DNA of 9,077 bases from Alphaproteobacteria bacterium. GTDB taxonomy: Bacteria > Pseudomonadota > Alphaproteobacteria > UBA2136 > UBA6156. Shown piece by piece: positions 1 to 5,530 of the stretch. Positions within the stretch are counted from its first letter, which is position 1. Every line of letters begins with the position of its first letter. The notes beneath the pieces are model-generated. The model was not told where the DNA came from, did not search any database, and was given only the letters and a program-made list of their open reading frames with translations. Position numbers and translations under genes: made by a program. The DNA lies in NCBI GenBank assembly GCA_027489415.1, contig JAIXZU010000103.1, positions 1 through 9,077 of the forward strand, in the 5' to 3' direction.

Positions 1-6
1 AGATAC

Positions 7-47
7 CACCGTGCCGGCGCAACCCCTACCCATCCCAAGCTCTTCCC
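7..47. repeat. dispersed intergenic repeat, copy 1 (left edge)
   Basis: Positions 7-28 are identical to 4586-4607 (22 bp, core GTGCCGGCGCAACCCC). The match continues imperfectly to about position 47 (2 mismatches, then CATC, then a partial match ending in CTTCCC). Both copies lie outside genes. Copy 2 follows a long hairpin; the equivalent part of copy 1 would lie mostly beyond the window edge. Confidence 0.7.
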
Positions 48-83
48 GCGTTCACCGCCTGTCAGCCTCCAACCGCCCCCCCT

Positions 84-112
84 TTGTGAAACGCCCTATA
101 AATCAGTATCAA
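84..112 (+). promoter_or_regulatory. candidate sigma-70 promoter of the small ORF
   Basis: TTGTGA (84-89) and TATCAA (107-112) are separated by 17 bp. Each hexamer matches consensus at 4 of 6 positions. The predicted start near 119 would place the 123-153 hairpin at the 5' end of the transcript. This is inferred from spacing and context only. Confidence 0.4.
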
Positions 113-122
113 ATTGGCTCTA

Positions 123-153
123 GGGCCGTTTGACTAATTGTTTAAACGGGCCC
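123..153 (+). promoter_or_regulatory. 5' leader hairpin ahead of the small ORF
   Basis: GGGCCGTTT (123-131) pairs with AAACGGGCCC (144-153), leaving one bulged G and a 12-nt loop, so about 9 base pairs. No T-run follows, so it is not a terminator. It sits 16 nt before the Shine-Dalgarno sequence and could stabilise the 5' end or control access to the start codon. Confidence 0.5.
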
Positions 154-180
154 CCAGCCCGAAAGCTGAAAGGAATAGCA

Positions 181-282
181 GTGCTTGAGATCGTAAAAGA
201 AATCGCCGCCTACGGCATCCTCACCACCGTGATTCTCGCGAGCATCATGTACAGCCATGATGCGATGAAGAAGCGCGGATGA
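181..282 (+). CDS. putative 33-aa single-span membrane peptide
   Basis: A 33-codon ORF starts with GTG and stops at TGA 280-282. A clear Shine-Dalgarno AAAGGA (169-174) sits 6 nt before the GTG. The peptide has an acidic N-terminus (LEIVKE), a hydrophobic stretch at about residues 8-25 (AYGILTTVILASIMYS) and a basic tail (KKRG). By the positive-inside rule the tail would be cytoplasmic. It lies inside a self-contained unit: promoter 84-112, hairpin 123-153, RBS, ORF, terminator 296-321. I do not recognise the family. Possibilities are a small membrane regulator, a type I toxin-like peptide, or an sRNA whose ORF is incidental. The RBS and the directly following terminator argue that it is expressed; the function is unknown. 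Confidence 0.6.
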   Translation: MLEIVKEIAAYGILTTVILASIMYSHDAMKKRG

Positions 283-295
283 CCTTCCCTCGAAC

Positions 296-321
296 CCCCA
301 TCGAAAGATGGGGCCTTTTTT
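296..321 (+). terminator. Rho-independent terminator of the small ORF
   Basis: CCCCATC (296-302) and GATGGGG (307-313) form a perfect 7-bp stem closed by a GAAA tetraloop (GNRA type), followed by CC and six T. It lies 14 nt after the stop codon of the 33-codon ORF. Confidence 0.85.
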
Positions 322-324
322 ATG

Positions 325-345
325 AAAAAGGGGACCAAAGCCCCC
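325..345 (-). terminator. terminator of the chemoreceptor gene
   Basis: Read on the - strand, five G (345-341) and C340 pair with G335, T334 and four C (333-330). This gives 6 pairs including one G-T, with a TTTG loop, followed by five T (329-325). It lies just beyond the heptad array that follows the chemoreceptor stop, and tail to tail with the + strand terminator at 296-321. Confidence 0.65.
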
Positions 346-347
346 AA

Positions 348-379
348 TCTAACCTCTAACGTCTAACCTCTATCCACTA
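348..379 (-). repeat. 7-bp tandem array starting at the chemoreceptor stop codon
   Basis: On the + strand there are four consecutive heptads (348-354, 355-361, 362-368, 369-375) of the form TCTAACN or TCTATCC, then ACTA. On the - strand TAG occurs at exact 7-nt intervals five times. The first TAG is the stop codon of the chemoreceptor itself (379-377). Because 7 is not a multiple of 3, stops fall in all three frames. A near copy follows the gene ending at 2206. Confidence 0.8.
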
Positions 380-1768
380 CAGCTTGAACACCGCCGTCTG
401 CGCACTCAGCTTCTGGCTCTCAGCGGCAACGGACGCTATCGCCCCGTGGTTGCGCCCAAGCTCGCTCACCACTTCGGTCAGCTGGCGGCGGAAGTCGGTG
501 ATCTTCGAAGAAATCTCCTCCGTCGCCACGGCCTGATGCTCCACCGTCGCATTCACCTGCGTGTTAATCGTCTGCATGGTGGATGCCGACTCGCTAATCA
601 CATCCATCCCCTGAATCGCCTCACCGATATTCTCGCGCAGCGCCTTCACTTTGCTGGAAATATCAATCGCACTCTGGCTCACGTTCTGGGAAAGGGTGCG
701 CACTTCGTTGGCCACCACCGCAAAGCCTTTACCGGCGTCACCGGCCCGCGCGGCTTCAATGCTTGCGTTCAGCGCCAGCAGGTTGGTCTGTTCGGAAAAC
801 GCGCTAATCAGGCTGCTAATCTGCCCGATTTCATCGGAGTTCGCCTGCAACCGCCGCATCACGTCTTCAATGTGTGTGGCACTGGTTTTCAACATGGTGG
901 CCCGCTCATTGGCCTCGCGCGCCACACCAGAAACTTCCATGATCTGGCGGGACGACTCATTAATCTTCTCAAACAGGAAGTCCGTGGTCACCACCTGTTC
1001 GTTGCTGCGGCGCGTAATCCCGTCACTGGTGGTGTTCAGCTGGGTCGCGGCATCTTCAAGGCAGGTGCTGGTTTTCTGCACTTCGGTCATCGCGCTGTGC
1101 AGGCGGCTAATCAGCAGGTTGGCCGCGGCGCCCAGCTTGCCCATTTCGGTGCGGCTGTCGGCATTCAGGTTGGCGCGCAGGTCAAGGTCGCTGGCAGCAC
1201 GGGCAAAGGTCTGGCTGAAATCGCTCAACGCACGCAGCATGTGCTCAAGGGTGAAACTGAACCACACCAGCGCCGCGGTTTGAATCACCACCGCCACCGC
1301 ATGCAGCACCACACGCCCGAAATCAGCCCCGCCGGGGAAGGCCAGCAGCGGCAGCATGAAGTTGAAACCCACATGGTGCACAGCCGTCACCACCGCGCCC
1401 ACCAGTATCGCGCGCCAGTCCACCAGCAGCACCAGCACGGCCAGCCATGCAAAGTAGTACATGTGGTAATCAATCTGGAAGGGTTGGCCGTTATGCAGCG
1501 CCACAATCAGGCTAATCTGCACCACGCCGGAAATCGCACAGATAAACCGCGTCACCTGCGCCTGCGGCATCCAGAAGATAAACGCCCACGTGGTCATCAT
1601 GCACAGGCTGCTCATCACTGCGTACATCTGTCCGCCCGCAGGGCCGGTCAGCGCCAGCCATATGGTGAATGCGGCAAATACGGTACATAACCCTGCGGAA
1701 ATAAACCCACCAATTTTGCGTAAATTCGCCAGCATACCGGCGTTCTCGGAAAGCGCAGAAGTAACCAT
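377..1768 (-). CDS. methyl-accepting chemotaxis protein with multi-span membrane sensor
   Basis: 463 aa. The N-terminal part has about six hydrophobic segments (roughly residues 21-41, 46-66, 73-92, 103-117, 119-140, 152-173) and no large periplasmic domain. It contains H102 in DYHMYYF and the DWR...AVHH..FN pattern (H131, H132), a conserved layout I know from membrane-embedded sensors of chemoreceptors. A HAMP-like stretch follows (about 172-226). The cytoplasmic signalling domain (about 230-463) carries the hairpin tip EQTNLLALNASIEAARAG (326-343) and GFAVVANEVR (348-357), which contacts CheA and CheW. There is no C-terminal CheR/CheB-tethering pentapeptide. It should relay a ligand or redox signal to flagellar control; the ligand is unknown. 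The ATG at 1768 has no clear Shine-Dalgarno sequence; Met12 is an alternative start. Its stop is the first unit of a heptad array, with a terminator behind it. Confidence 0.93.
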   Translation of the reverse strand: MVTSALSENAGMLANLRKIGGFISAGLCTVFAAFTIWLALTGPAGGQMYAVMSSLCMMTTWAFIFWMPQAQVTRFICAISGVVQISLIVALHNGQPFQIDYHMYYFAWLAVLVLLVDWRAILVGAVVTAVHHVGFNFMLPLLAFPGGADFGRVVLHAVAVVIQTAALVWFSFTLEHMLRALSDFSQTFARAASDLDLRANLNADSRTEMGKLGAAANLLISRLHSAMTEVQKTSTCLEDAATQLNTTSDGITRRSNEQVVTTDFLFEKINESSRQIMEVSGVAREANERATMLKTSATHIEDVMRRLQANSDEIGQISSLISAFSEQTNLLALNASIEAARAGDAGKGFAVVANEVRTLSQNVSQSAIDISSKVKALRENIGEAIQGMDVISESASTMQTINTQVNATVEHQAVATEEISSKITDFRRQLTEVVSELGRNHGAIASVAAESQKLSAQTAVFKL

Positions 1769-1814
1769 GTGATTATGCTTTTTCTATGTCTTATTTTTAT
1801 GGGAGGATAATCGT

Positions 1815-2147
1815 ATGAATCATTCTCAACAAGGGGTAAAGCACGTATTCGTGCTTCTCGCAGGCATTATCATGGCAAGCATGGTATTTGCGCCCTTCTG
1901 GGTGGTCACGCACTCGGATACCCCCTTCGCCAGCGTCTACGTCTGGCCGGGCACCACGCAGCAGCAGGCCTACGCCATCTTTGCCAAGGCTGGCGTGCAG
2001 GTCGTCCGCCCCGGCTATAAAAACGTTTATCTTGTCACCAGCACGTCCCCTAACGGCATGTACGCCCGCCTCCGCAGCGCCGGCGCCCCACTGGTCCTCC
2101 CCCCCGGCATGGGCCTAGGCTGCGACTACTCCGAAAAACAAATCTGA
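1815..2147 (+). CDS. small membrane-anchored or secreted protein of unknown function
   Basis: 110 aa, with a strong Shine-Dalgarno GGGAGGA (1801-1807) 7 nt before ATG. Residues about 9-31 form a hydrophobic segment (VFVLLAGIIMASMVFAPFWVV), either an uncleaved anchor or a signal peptide. The rest (32-110) would be periplasmic: a short alpha/beta-like domain with AYAIFAKAGVQVV (52-64), VYLVTSTSP (71-79), RLRSAGAPLVLPPG (85-98) and a single Cys103. The pattern of a repeated small motif (AGVQVV, then AGAPLV) with a late Gly-Cys resembles short alphaproteobacterial hypothetical proteins, but I cannot name a family. It is divergent from the chemoreceptor gene across only 46 bp, so shared control is plausible. 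No T-tract terminator is seen on its own strand. Confidence 0.8.
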   Translation: MNHSQQGVKHVFVLLAGIIMASMVFAPFWVVTHSDTPFASVYVWPGTTQQQAYAIFAKAGVQVVRPGYKNVYLVTSTSPNGMYARLRSAGAPLVLPPGMGLGCDYSEKQI

Positions 2148-2151
2148 AACA

Positions 2152-2174
2152 AAGAAAAGGGGGCCCAACCCCCC
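2152..2174 (-). terminator. terminator of the aldo/keto reductase gene
   Basis: On the - strand GGGGG(G) (2174-2169) and CCCCC (2163-2159) form a 5-bp G-C stem with a TTGGG loop, followed by TTTTCTTTG. It sits just past the heptad array at the 3' end of the reductase gene, which copies the arrangement at 325-379. Confidence 0.7.
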
Positions 2175-2176
2175 AA

Positions 2177-2208
2177 TCTAACTTCTAACATCTAACCTCT
2201 AGCCACTA
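2177..2208 (-). repeat. 7-bp tandem array starting at the reductase stop codon
   Basis: Four heptads (2177-2183, 2184-2190, 2191-2197, 2198-2204) of the form TCTAACN or TCTAGCC, then ACTA. On the - strand five TAG triplets are spaced exactly 7 nt apart, the first being the gene's own stop (2208-2206). Over about 37 nt this copy differs from 348-379 at three positions, none of them inside a TAG. Confidence 0.8.
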
Positions 2209-3267
2209 ATAAGGCATCGGGAACTGCTGCCGCACCGCATGGATTCCCATCATCACGGCATCATCCAGCTCCACCTCAGCCGCGCCAATGTTCGCCTCCA
2301 GCTGCGCAAGGTTGGTTGCACCAATAATCACACTGGCCATGAACGGCTGCTTGAGCGCAAACGCAATCGCCATCTGCGCAGGGTCAAGCCCATGCTCACG
2401 CGCCAAATCAGCATAAGCATCCGCCGCTTTCTGCGCGTTATCCGTCAACCGCTGGCTGGTCTTGTACGCATCCATGGTCAAGCGCGCACCTTCCGGCCGC
2501 AACCCACCATAATACTTGCCGCTCAACCATCCGGCCGCTAAGGGGGTATACGCCAGCATCCCAATCCCCTCGCGCAAACACACTTCCGCCACATCCAAAT
2601 CATTCACGCGGTACATCAGGCTGTACTCGTTCTGCACGCTGGCCACGCGCGGTAACTTGTGCTGCTCGGCCAGCTTCACAAACTGCCCCATACCCCACGC
2701 GGTTTCATTGGAAAGCCCGATCGCCCGCACCTTCCCCTCCACCACAAACCCCGCCAGCGTCTCAAGGGTCTCGTGAATGTTATCGACAACCTCTCCCGTC
2801 ACCTGCTTTTCAATATCCGTCCCCGGCGCGGCATAAAACCAGTTCTGCCCGAAGTGGTAACTCCCGCGCTGCGGCCAGTGCAACTGGTACAGGTCTAGGT
2901 AGTCTGTCTGCAGGCGCTTCAGGCTGTCCTCCAGCGCCGCCTTCATGCCCTTGGGCTTAAAGCCTTCTCCTTTCCGGATCCACGGCCGTCCAGGCCCCGC
3001 CACCTTGCTCGCCAGCACCACCTTGTCGCGGCCACCCCGCTGGTGAAAATACCGCCCGATAATCGTCTCCGTATCCCCATAAGTCGCCTCACTCGCGGGG
3101 TTCACAGGGTAAAGCTCGGCGGTATCCCAAAAGTTAACCCCCTGCGCCAGCGCATAATCCATCTGCGCAAACGCCTCGTCCTGCGTGTTTTGCGTGCCCC
3201 ACGTCATGGTGCCGAGGCAAATCTCGCTCACATTCAAATCCGTATGTCCAAGCTTGCGGTAACGCAT
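2206..3267 (-). CDS. Tas-like NAD(P)H-dependent aldo/keto reductase
   Basis: 353 aa from the chosen start. A TIM-barrel oxidoreductase of the aldo/keto reductase superfamily, reducing aldehydes or ketones with NAD(P)H in the cytosol; the substrate is not predictable. The catalytic tetrad is visible: D48 (FWDTAELYP), Y53, K88 (ASKV) and H130 (LHWPQR). SLKRLQTDYLDLYQ (115-128) and GLDPAQMAIAFALKQPF (304-320) closely follow E. coli Tas as I recall it, which has about 346 aa. The start at 3267 gives MRYRKLG and has an AGGGGAG Shine-Dalgarno sequence about 9 nt upstream. The frame is open back to an ATG at 3405, but that 46-residue extension is cysteine-rich, does not look like the family, and overlaps the clpP start. 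The gene is divergent from clpP across 119 bp. Confidence 0.92.
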   Translation of the reverse strand: MRYRKLGHTDLNVSEICLGTMTWGTQNTQDEAFAQMDYALAQGVNFWDTAELYPVNPASEATYGDTETIIGRYFHQRGGRDKVVLASKVAGPGRPWIRKGEGFKPKGMKAALEDSLKRLQTDYLDLYQLHWPQRGSYHFGQNWFYAAPGTDIEKQVTGEVVDNIHETLETLAGFVVEGKVRAIGLSNETAWGMGQFVKLAEQHKLPRVASVQNEYSLMYRVNDLDVAEVCLREGIGMLAYTPLAAGWLSGKYYGGLRPEGARLTMDAYKTSQRLTDNAQKAADAYADLAREHGLDPAQMAIAFALKQPFMASVIIGATNLAQLEANIGAAEVELDDAVMMGIHAVRQQFPMPY

Positions 3268-3318
3268 CACACCATCTCCCCTAAATTCAAAACTGCACCA
3301 TCTAACGCACAAATTCCT

Positions 3319-3347
3319 TTGCCGACAACCCGCACTGCCCCTATCAT
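3319..3347 (+). promoter_or_regulatory. candidate sigma-70 promoter of clpP
   Basis: TTGCCG (3319-3324), 17 bp, TATCAT (3342-3347). The -10 matches 5 of 6 bases and the -35 keeps TTG. The predicted start near 3354 gives a leader of about 33 nt to the clpP ATG. Confidence 0.45.
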
Positions 3348-3386
3348 CACCACCATAGCAGAATAACAGCCCAGAAAGGCCCCAGA

Positions 3387-4004
3387 ATGTCTTCTTTAGT
3401 CCCAATGGTAATCGAGCAAACCGCCCGCGGCGAACGCTCCTACGATATCTACAGCCGCCTCCTCAAAGAGCGCGTCCTGTTCCTGACCGGCCAAGTCGAG
3501 GACCACGTCTCCAACCTCATCGTCGCCCAACTGCTGTTCTTGGAAGCCGAAAACCCCGAAGCGGACATCCACTTCTACATCAACTCTCCCGGCGGCGTGG
3601 TCACGGCAGGGATGGCCATCTACGACACCATGCAATACATCAAGTGCCCCGTCTCCACCATCGTCGTCGGCCAAGCCGCGTCCATGGGCGCGTTCCTGCT
3701 CGCTGGCGGCGCACCGGGCAAACGCTACGCCCTCGCCAATGCACGTGTGATGATCCACCAACCCCTCGGCGGCGCCCAAGGCCAAGCCTCGGACATTCTC
3801 ATTCAGGCGGACGAAATCAAACGCACGCGTGAACTCCTCAACGGCATCCTCGCCCACCACACCGGCCAGAAGGTGGAAACCATCGCGAAGGACACCGAGC
3901 GCGACAACTTCATGACGGCCATGGAAGCCAAAAAATACGGCATGATCGACCACGTCCTCACGAGCCGAGACGACATGACCAAGACGAAAAAGAAGGCCGC
4001 CTAA
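3387..4004 (+). CDS. clpP: ATP-dependent Clp protease proteolytic subunit ClpP
   Basis: 205 aa, the normal length for a bacterial ClpP. It forms the tetradecameric serine-peptidase chamber that degrades substrates unfolded and threaded by ClpX or ClpA. The catalytic triad is Ser99 (GQAASMGAFLL), His124 (VMIHQPLGG) and Asp173 (ERDNFM). The signature YINSPGGVVTAGMAIYDTM (64-82) is intact, as is the substrate-strand region GGAQGQASDI. A short N-terminal stretch before SYDIYSRLL (18-26) may be the propeptide or axial loop. Shine-Dalgarno GAAAGG (3374-3379) sits 7 nt before ATG. The C-terminus is Lys-rich. clpX is not the next gene; it starts about 2 kb downstream, after three opposite-strand genes, and a terminator closes clpP, so clpP and clpX are not a simple operon here. 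Confidence 0.98.
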   Translation: MSSLVPMVIEQTARGERSYDIYSRLLKERVLFLTGQVEDHVSNLIVAQLLFLEAENPEADIHFYINSPGGVVTAGMAIYDTMQYIKCPVSTIVVGQAASMGAFLLAGGAPGKRYALANARVMIHQPLGGAQGQASDILIQADEIKRTRELLNGILAHHTGQKVETIAKDTERDNFMTAMEAKKYGMIDHVLTSRDDMTKTKKKAA

Positions 4005-4025
4005 AATCCGGCTAATCCCAACAAA

Positions 4026-4049
4026 AAAGGCGGCCCACAGGCCGCCTTT
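4026..4049. terminator. bidirectional terminator between clpP and the wHTH gene
   Basis: AAAGGCGGCC (4026-4035) pairs perfectly with GGCCGCCTTT (4040-4049) around a CACA loop, a 10-bp stem. The + side ends in TTTC. The - side ends in six T and begins 2 nt past the stop codon of the convergent gene, so it can serve both genes. Confidence 0.88.
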
Positions 4050-4051
4050 CG

Positions 4052-4414
4052 TTACTCAGCTAATTCAACCGCAGCCCGCCCGGCGTTCGTCAGGCGGTAA
4101 AGGCGTTTGCGCGGCGCAAGGCCAATATAGTTCACAAGGCCGTGGCCATCGGCCCGGTCCTGAGACTCCAGCTCATGGATAATAAACCCCTGTGCGGTCA
4201 GCGCCGCTACGGAAGCCCTTACGGCCCGCAAGTCCGGCCCTATCAGGTTCAACAAAAAGGCTTTAGCTGGGTTCATGTGCTGGCAGCGCCAGGCTTTCAC
4301 CCAGTCCACAAGCTCTCCATCAAAACCTTCGGTGTTACCTTTGCTGATGATTTTCAGCAGGGTCATGTCAAGGCTCGTCATACGGTAGGTTGGTTCAAAA
4401 ACGGTCACGGCCAC
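4052..4414 (-). CDS. small winged-helix-like protein, putative DNA-binding
   Basis: 120 aa from GTG at 4414, chosen because GGAGGA lies 7 nt upstream of it. That Shine-Dalgarno sequence overlaps an in-frame ATG at 4429, which would add five residues and has no RBS of its own. The C-terminal half looks like a winged-helix fold: LRAVRASVAALTAQGFIIHEL (62-82) as a recognition-type helix and strand, then a charged wing, then KRLYRLTNAGRAAVEL (103-118), the YxLTxxG ending common in MarR/PadR-like regulators. The N-terminal half has an LDMTLLKIIS helix and ELVDWVKAW. The next gene upstream ends with the similar YQLTxxGxAAL, so the two may be distant paralogues. No metal site or enzyme motif is seen. 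A weak promoter candidate is TTGTGG (4479-4474), 17 bp, TATTGA (4456-4451). A role as a transcription regulator is inference. Confidence 0.7.
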   Translation of the reverse strand: MAVTVFEPTYRMTSLDMTLLKIISKGNTEGFDGELVDWVKAWRCQHMNPAKAFLLNLIGPDLRAVRASVAALTAQGFIIHELESQDRADGHGLVNYIGLAPRKRLYRLTNAGRAAVELAE

Positions 4415-4551
4415 GGAAATATCCTCCATCCCCGGCAGAATTACCCCGCCTCAATACTCCTATTTTCAATGGCCCACAAGCACCCCCCATCCTAAGCCTT
4501 CCAAATAGCTAACTGCCCCTTCCAATCGCCGAAGCCACCGCACCAGCCGGA

Positions 4552-4587
4552 TGCTTTTCCCAAAAATCGTATTTTTGGTGAAAAGCA
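4552..4587. repeat. long intergenic hairpin (palindrome)
   Basis: Positions 4552-4567 pair with 4571-4587: 16 bp with a single bulged T (4579) and a CGT loop. The inner arms are CCAAAAAT and ATTTTTGG, the outer arms GCTTTTC and GAAAAGC. Flanking CGG (4548-4550) and CCG (4588-4590) can extend it past one bulged A. No T-run follows on either strand, so it is not a standard terminator. It is joined directly to dispersed repeat copy 2. Confidence 0.75.
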
Positions 4588-4626
4588 CCGTGCCGGCGCA
4601 ACCCCTATTCATCGAGGGCACTTCCC
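4586..4626. repeat. dispersed intergenic repeat, copy 2
   Basis: Positions 4586-4607 repeat 7-28 exactly (22 bp), and the similarity runs on to about 4626 with mismatches. It follows the hairpin at 4552-4587 without a gap. The two copies are in the same orientation, about 4.6 kb apart. No ORF or inverted termini typical of an insertion sequence are seen, so a small non-autonomous intergenic element is the best description. Confidence 0.7.
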
Positions 4627-4670
4627 ATAAATCAGGCTTTCAAAAACGCAAAACGCACCACGCCAAACGC

Positions 4671-4692
4671 AAAAGGGCTGCCGAAGCAGCCC
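4671..4692 (-). terminator. UUCG-loop terminator after the 96-aa gene
   Basis: On the - strand GGGCTGC (4692-4686), TTCG loop, GCAGCCC (4681-4675), then TTTTGCGTTT. The C(UUCG)G tetraloop is among the most stable known. The stem begins on the base right after the TAG stop (4695-4693), so the ribosome would cover it during termination. Confidence 0.85.
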
Positions 4693-4983
4693 CTAGCGTC
4701 GCAATGCCGCAAATCCAAATGCGGTCAACTGATAAACATTCGCCGCCCCCGGTTTGGCGGCAATCATCTCCCAGTCCTTCAGGTTTTCCATCGCGGCGGT
4801 GAACCTCACCTTGCGCTGGCTGAACCTCAGCCACAGGGCTTTCAGCCACGCCGGCCCCCAGCGTTTTGCCATCACAAACTCGGCATGCTTGCGCATGTTG
4901 TCGCGCAGGTTGTCAGGCGTACTCATATCATCCTGCTGCAGGGCTTTCACCCACAGCAGCAGTCGCATTTCATAGCTGCCCAT
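4693..4983 (-). CDS. small winged-helix-like protein, 96 aa
   Basis: The start is fixed by a strong Shine-Dalgarno GGGAGG (4994-4989) 5 nt before ATG. Predicted mostly helical: MRLLLWVKALQ (6-16), LRDNMRKHAEFVMAKRWG (26-43), WLKALWLRF (46-54), VRFTAAMENLKDWEMIAA (59-76). It ends with NVYQLTAFGFAAL (82-94), the YxLTxxG ending of many winged-helix regulators, and is Trp- and basic-rich. The C-terminus resembles that of the 4052-4414 product. It is second in a probable two-gene operon with the 5041-5385 gene, 57 bp apart, and is closed by its own terminator. DNA binding is inferred; I cannot name a family. Confidence 0.72.
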   Translation of the reverse strand: MGSYEMRLLLWVKALQQDDMSTPDNLRDNMRKHAEFVMAKRWGPAWLKALWLRFSQRKVRFTAAMENLKDWEMIAAKPGAANVYQLTAFGFAALRR

Positions 4984-5027
4984 GGCAACCTCCCGTGTTT
5001 GGAAAAAGGGGTAAAAGGGTCGGGGCA

Positions 5028-5041
5028 GGGGGCGTACCCCC
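5028..5041 (-). promoter_or_regulatory. hairpin overlapping the stop codon between two operon genes
   Basis: GGGGG (5028-5032) and CCCCC (5037-5041) around CGTA. On the - strand the stem starts with the G of the TAG stop of the upstream gene. No T-run follows directly; scattered T4 and T5 runs come 10-20 nt later. It could protect the mRNA end or attenuate read-through into the 96-aa gene. Confidence 0.4.
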
Positions 5042-5385
5042 TAGCTGCACTTGCGCCAGCCTTTCTCGGAACCCCACGGGGTCGGGAAAAGCCCATACTC
5101 AACGCGCCTGTCACGCTGCAGGGCAGCCAGCAATTCACGCAGCCGCCCCATGGTCAATTTCGGGTCGGTCAGCCCTAGCTTCGCCAGCAACCGCTCCTCG
5201 GGAATGCCATGGTTCAGGCGCGCAAGCCGCGGGTCATGCTTGTACCCATACACGAACTCCGGCATCGCCTTCAGCACATGCCATGCATTCGTCTCATTAC
5301 TCGTGGGGGCAGGGGCCTTGGCCCCATTCACAGGTGTCGAAGTCGCGGGTTTAGCCCGTCCCTTTCCGGAAAACTTACTCGCCAT
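5041..5385 (-). CDS. small basic protein with disordered N-terminus, unknown function
   Basis: 114 aa from ATG at 5385, chosen because AGAGGAGG (5398-5391) lies 5 nt upstream and a promoter at 5424-5452 would start transcription near 5417. An in-frame ATG at 5412 would sit almost at the transcript end. Residues 1-33 are Ala/Pro/Lys/Thr-rich and probably disordered. Residues 34-114 look folded: NAWHVLKAMPEFVYGY (33-48), LARLNHGIPEERLLAKLGL (54-72), MGRLRELLAALQRDRRVEYGL (79-99), PWGSEKGWRKC (103-113). The helix-helix-strand order 66-99 could be a winged-helix or similar, but the YxLTxxG ending of its neighbours is absent. It is first gene of a probable operon with the 96-aa gene. Confidence 0.7.
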   Translation of the reverse strand: MASKFSGKGRAKPATSTPVNGAKAPAPTSNETNAWHVLKAMPEFVYGYKHDPRLARLNHGIPEERLLAKLGLTDPKLTMGRLRELLAALQRDRRVEYGLFPTPWGSEKGWRKCS

Positions 5386-5423
5386 GGAATCCTCCTCTGG
5401 CAGATGAATCACAAATTAAAACA

Positions 5424-5452
5424 AGTATACATATATCCGGGCAACCAAGCAA
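5424..5452 (-). promoter_or_regulatory. sigma-70 promoter of the small-gene operon
   Basis: On the - strand TTGCTT (5452-5447), exactly 17 bp, TATACT (5429-5424; 5 of 6). The predicted start near 5417 gives a leader of about 31 nt to the ATG at 5385. Confidence 0.6.
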
Positions 5453-5530
5453 TCGGATTCTCACACCTCACTCCTACCACCCAGCCACTGCCCATCCACC
5501 TTCCATCCGCTGCCCACGCACTTTCCTTAC

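Noticed and set aside
446..1690. Long + strand frame opposite the chemoreceptor
   Set aside because: It is His/Arg-rich antisense shadow of a gene with clear chemoreceptor motifs and has no plausible RBS.
3268..3405. 46-residue N-terminal extension of the aldo/keto reductase
   Set aside because: It overlaps the clpP start, has no family-like sequence, and the internal ATG at 3267 has a good Shine-Dalgarno sequence and the typical MRYRKLG beginning.
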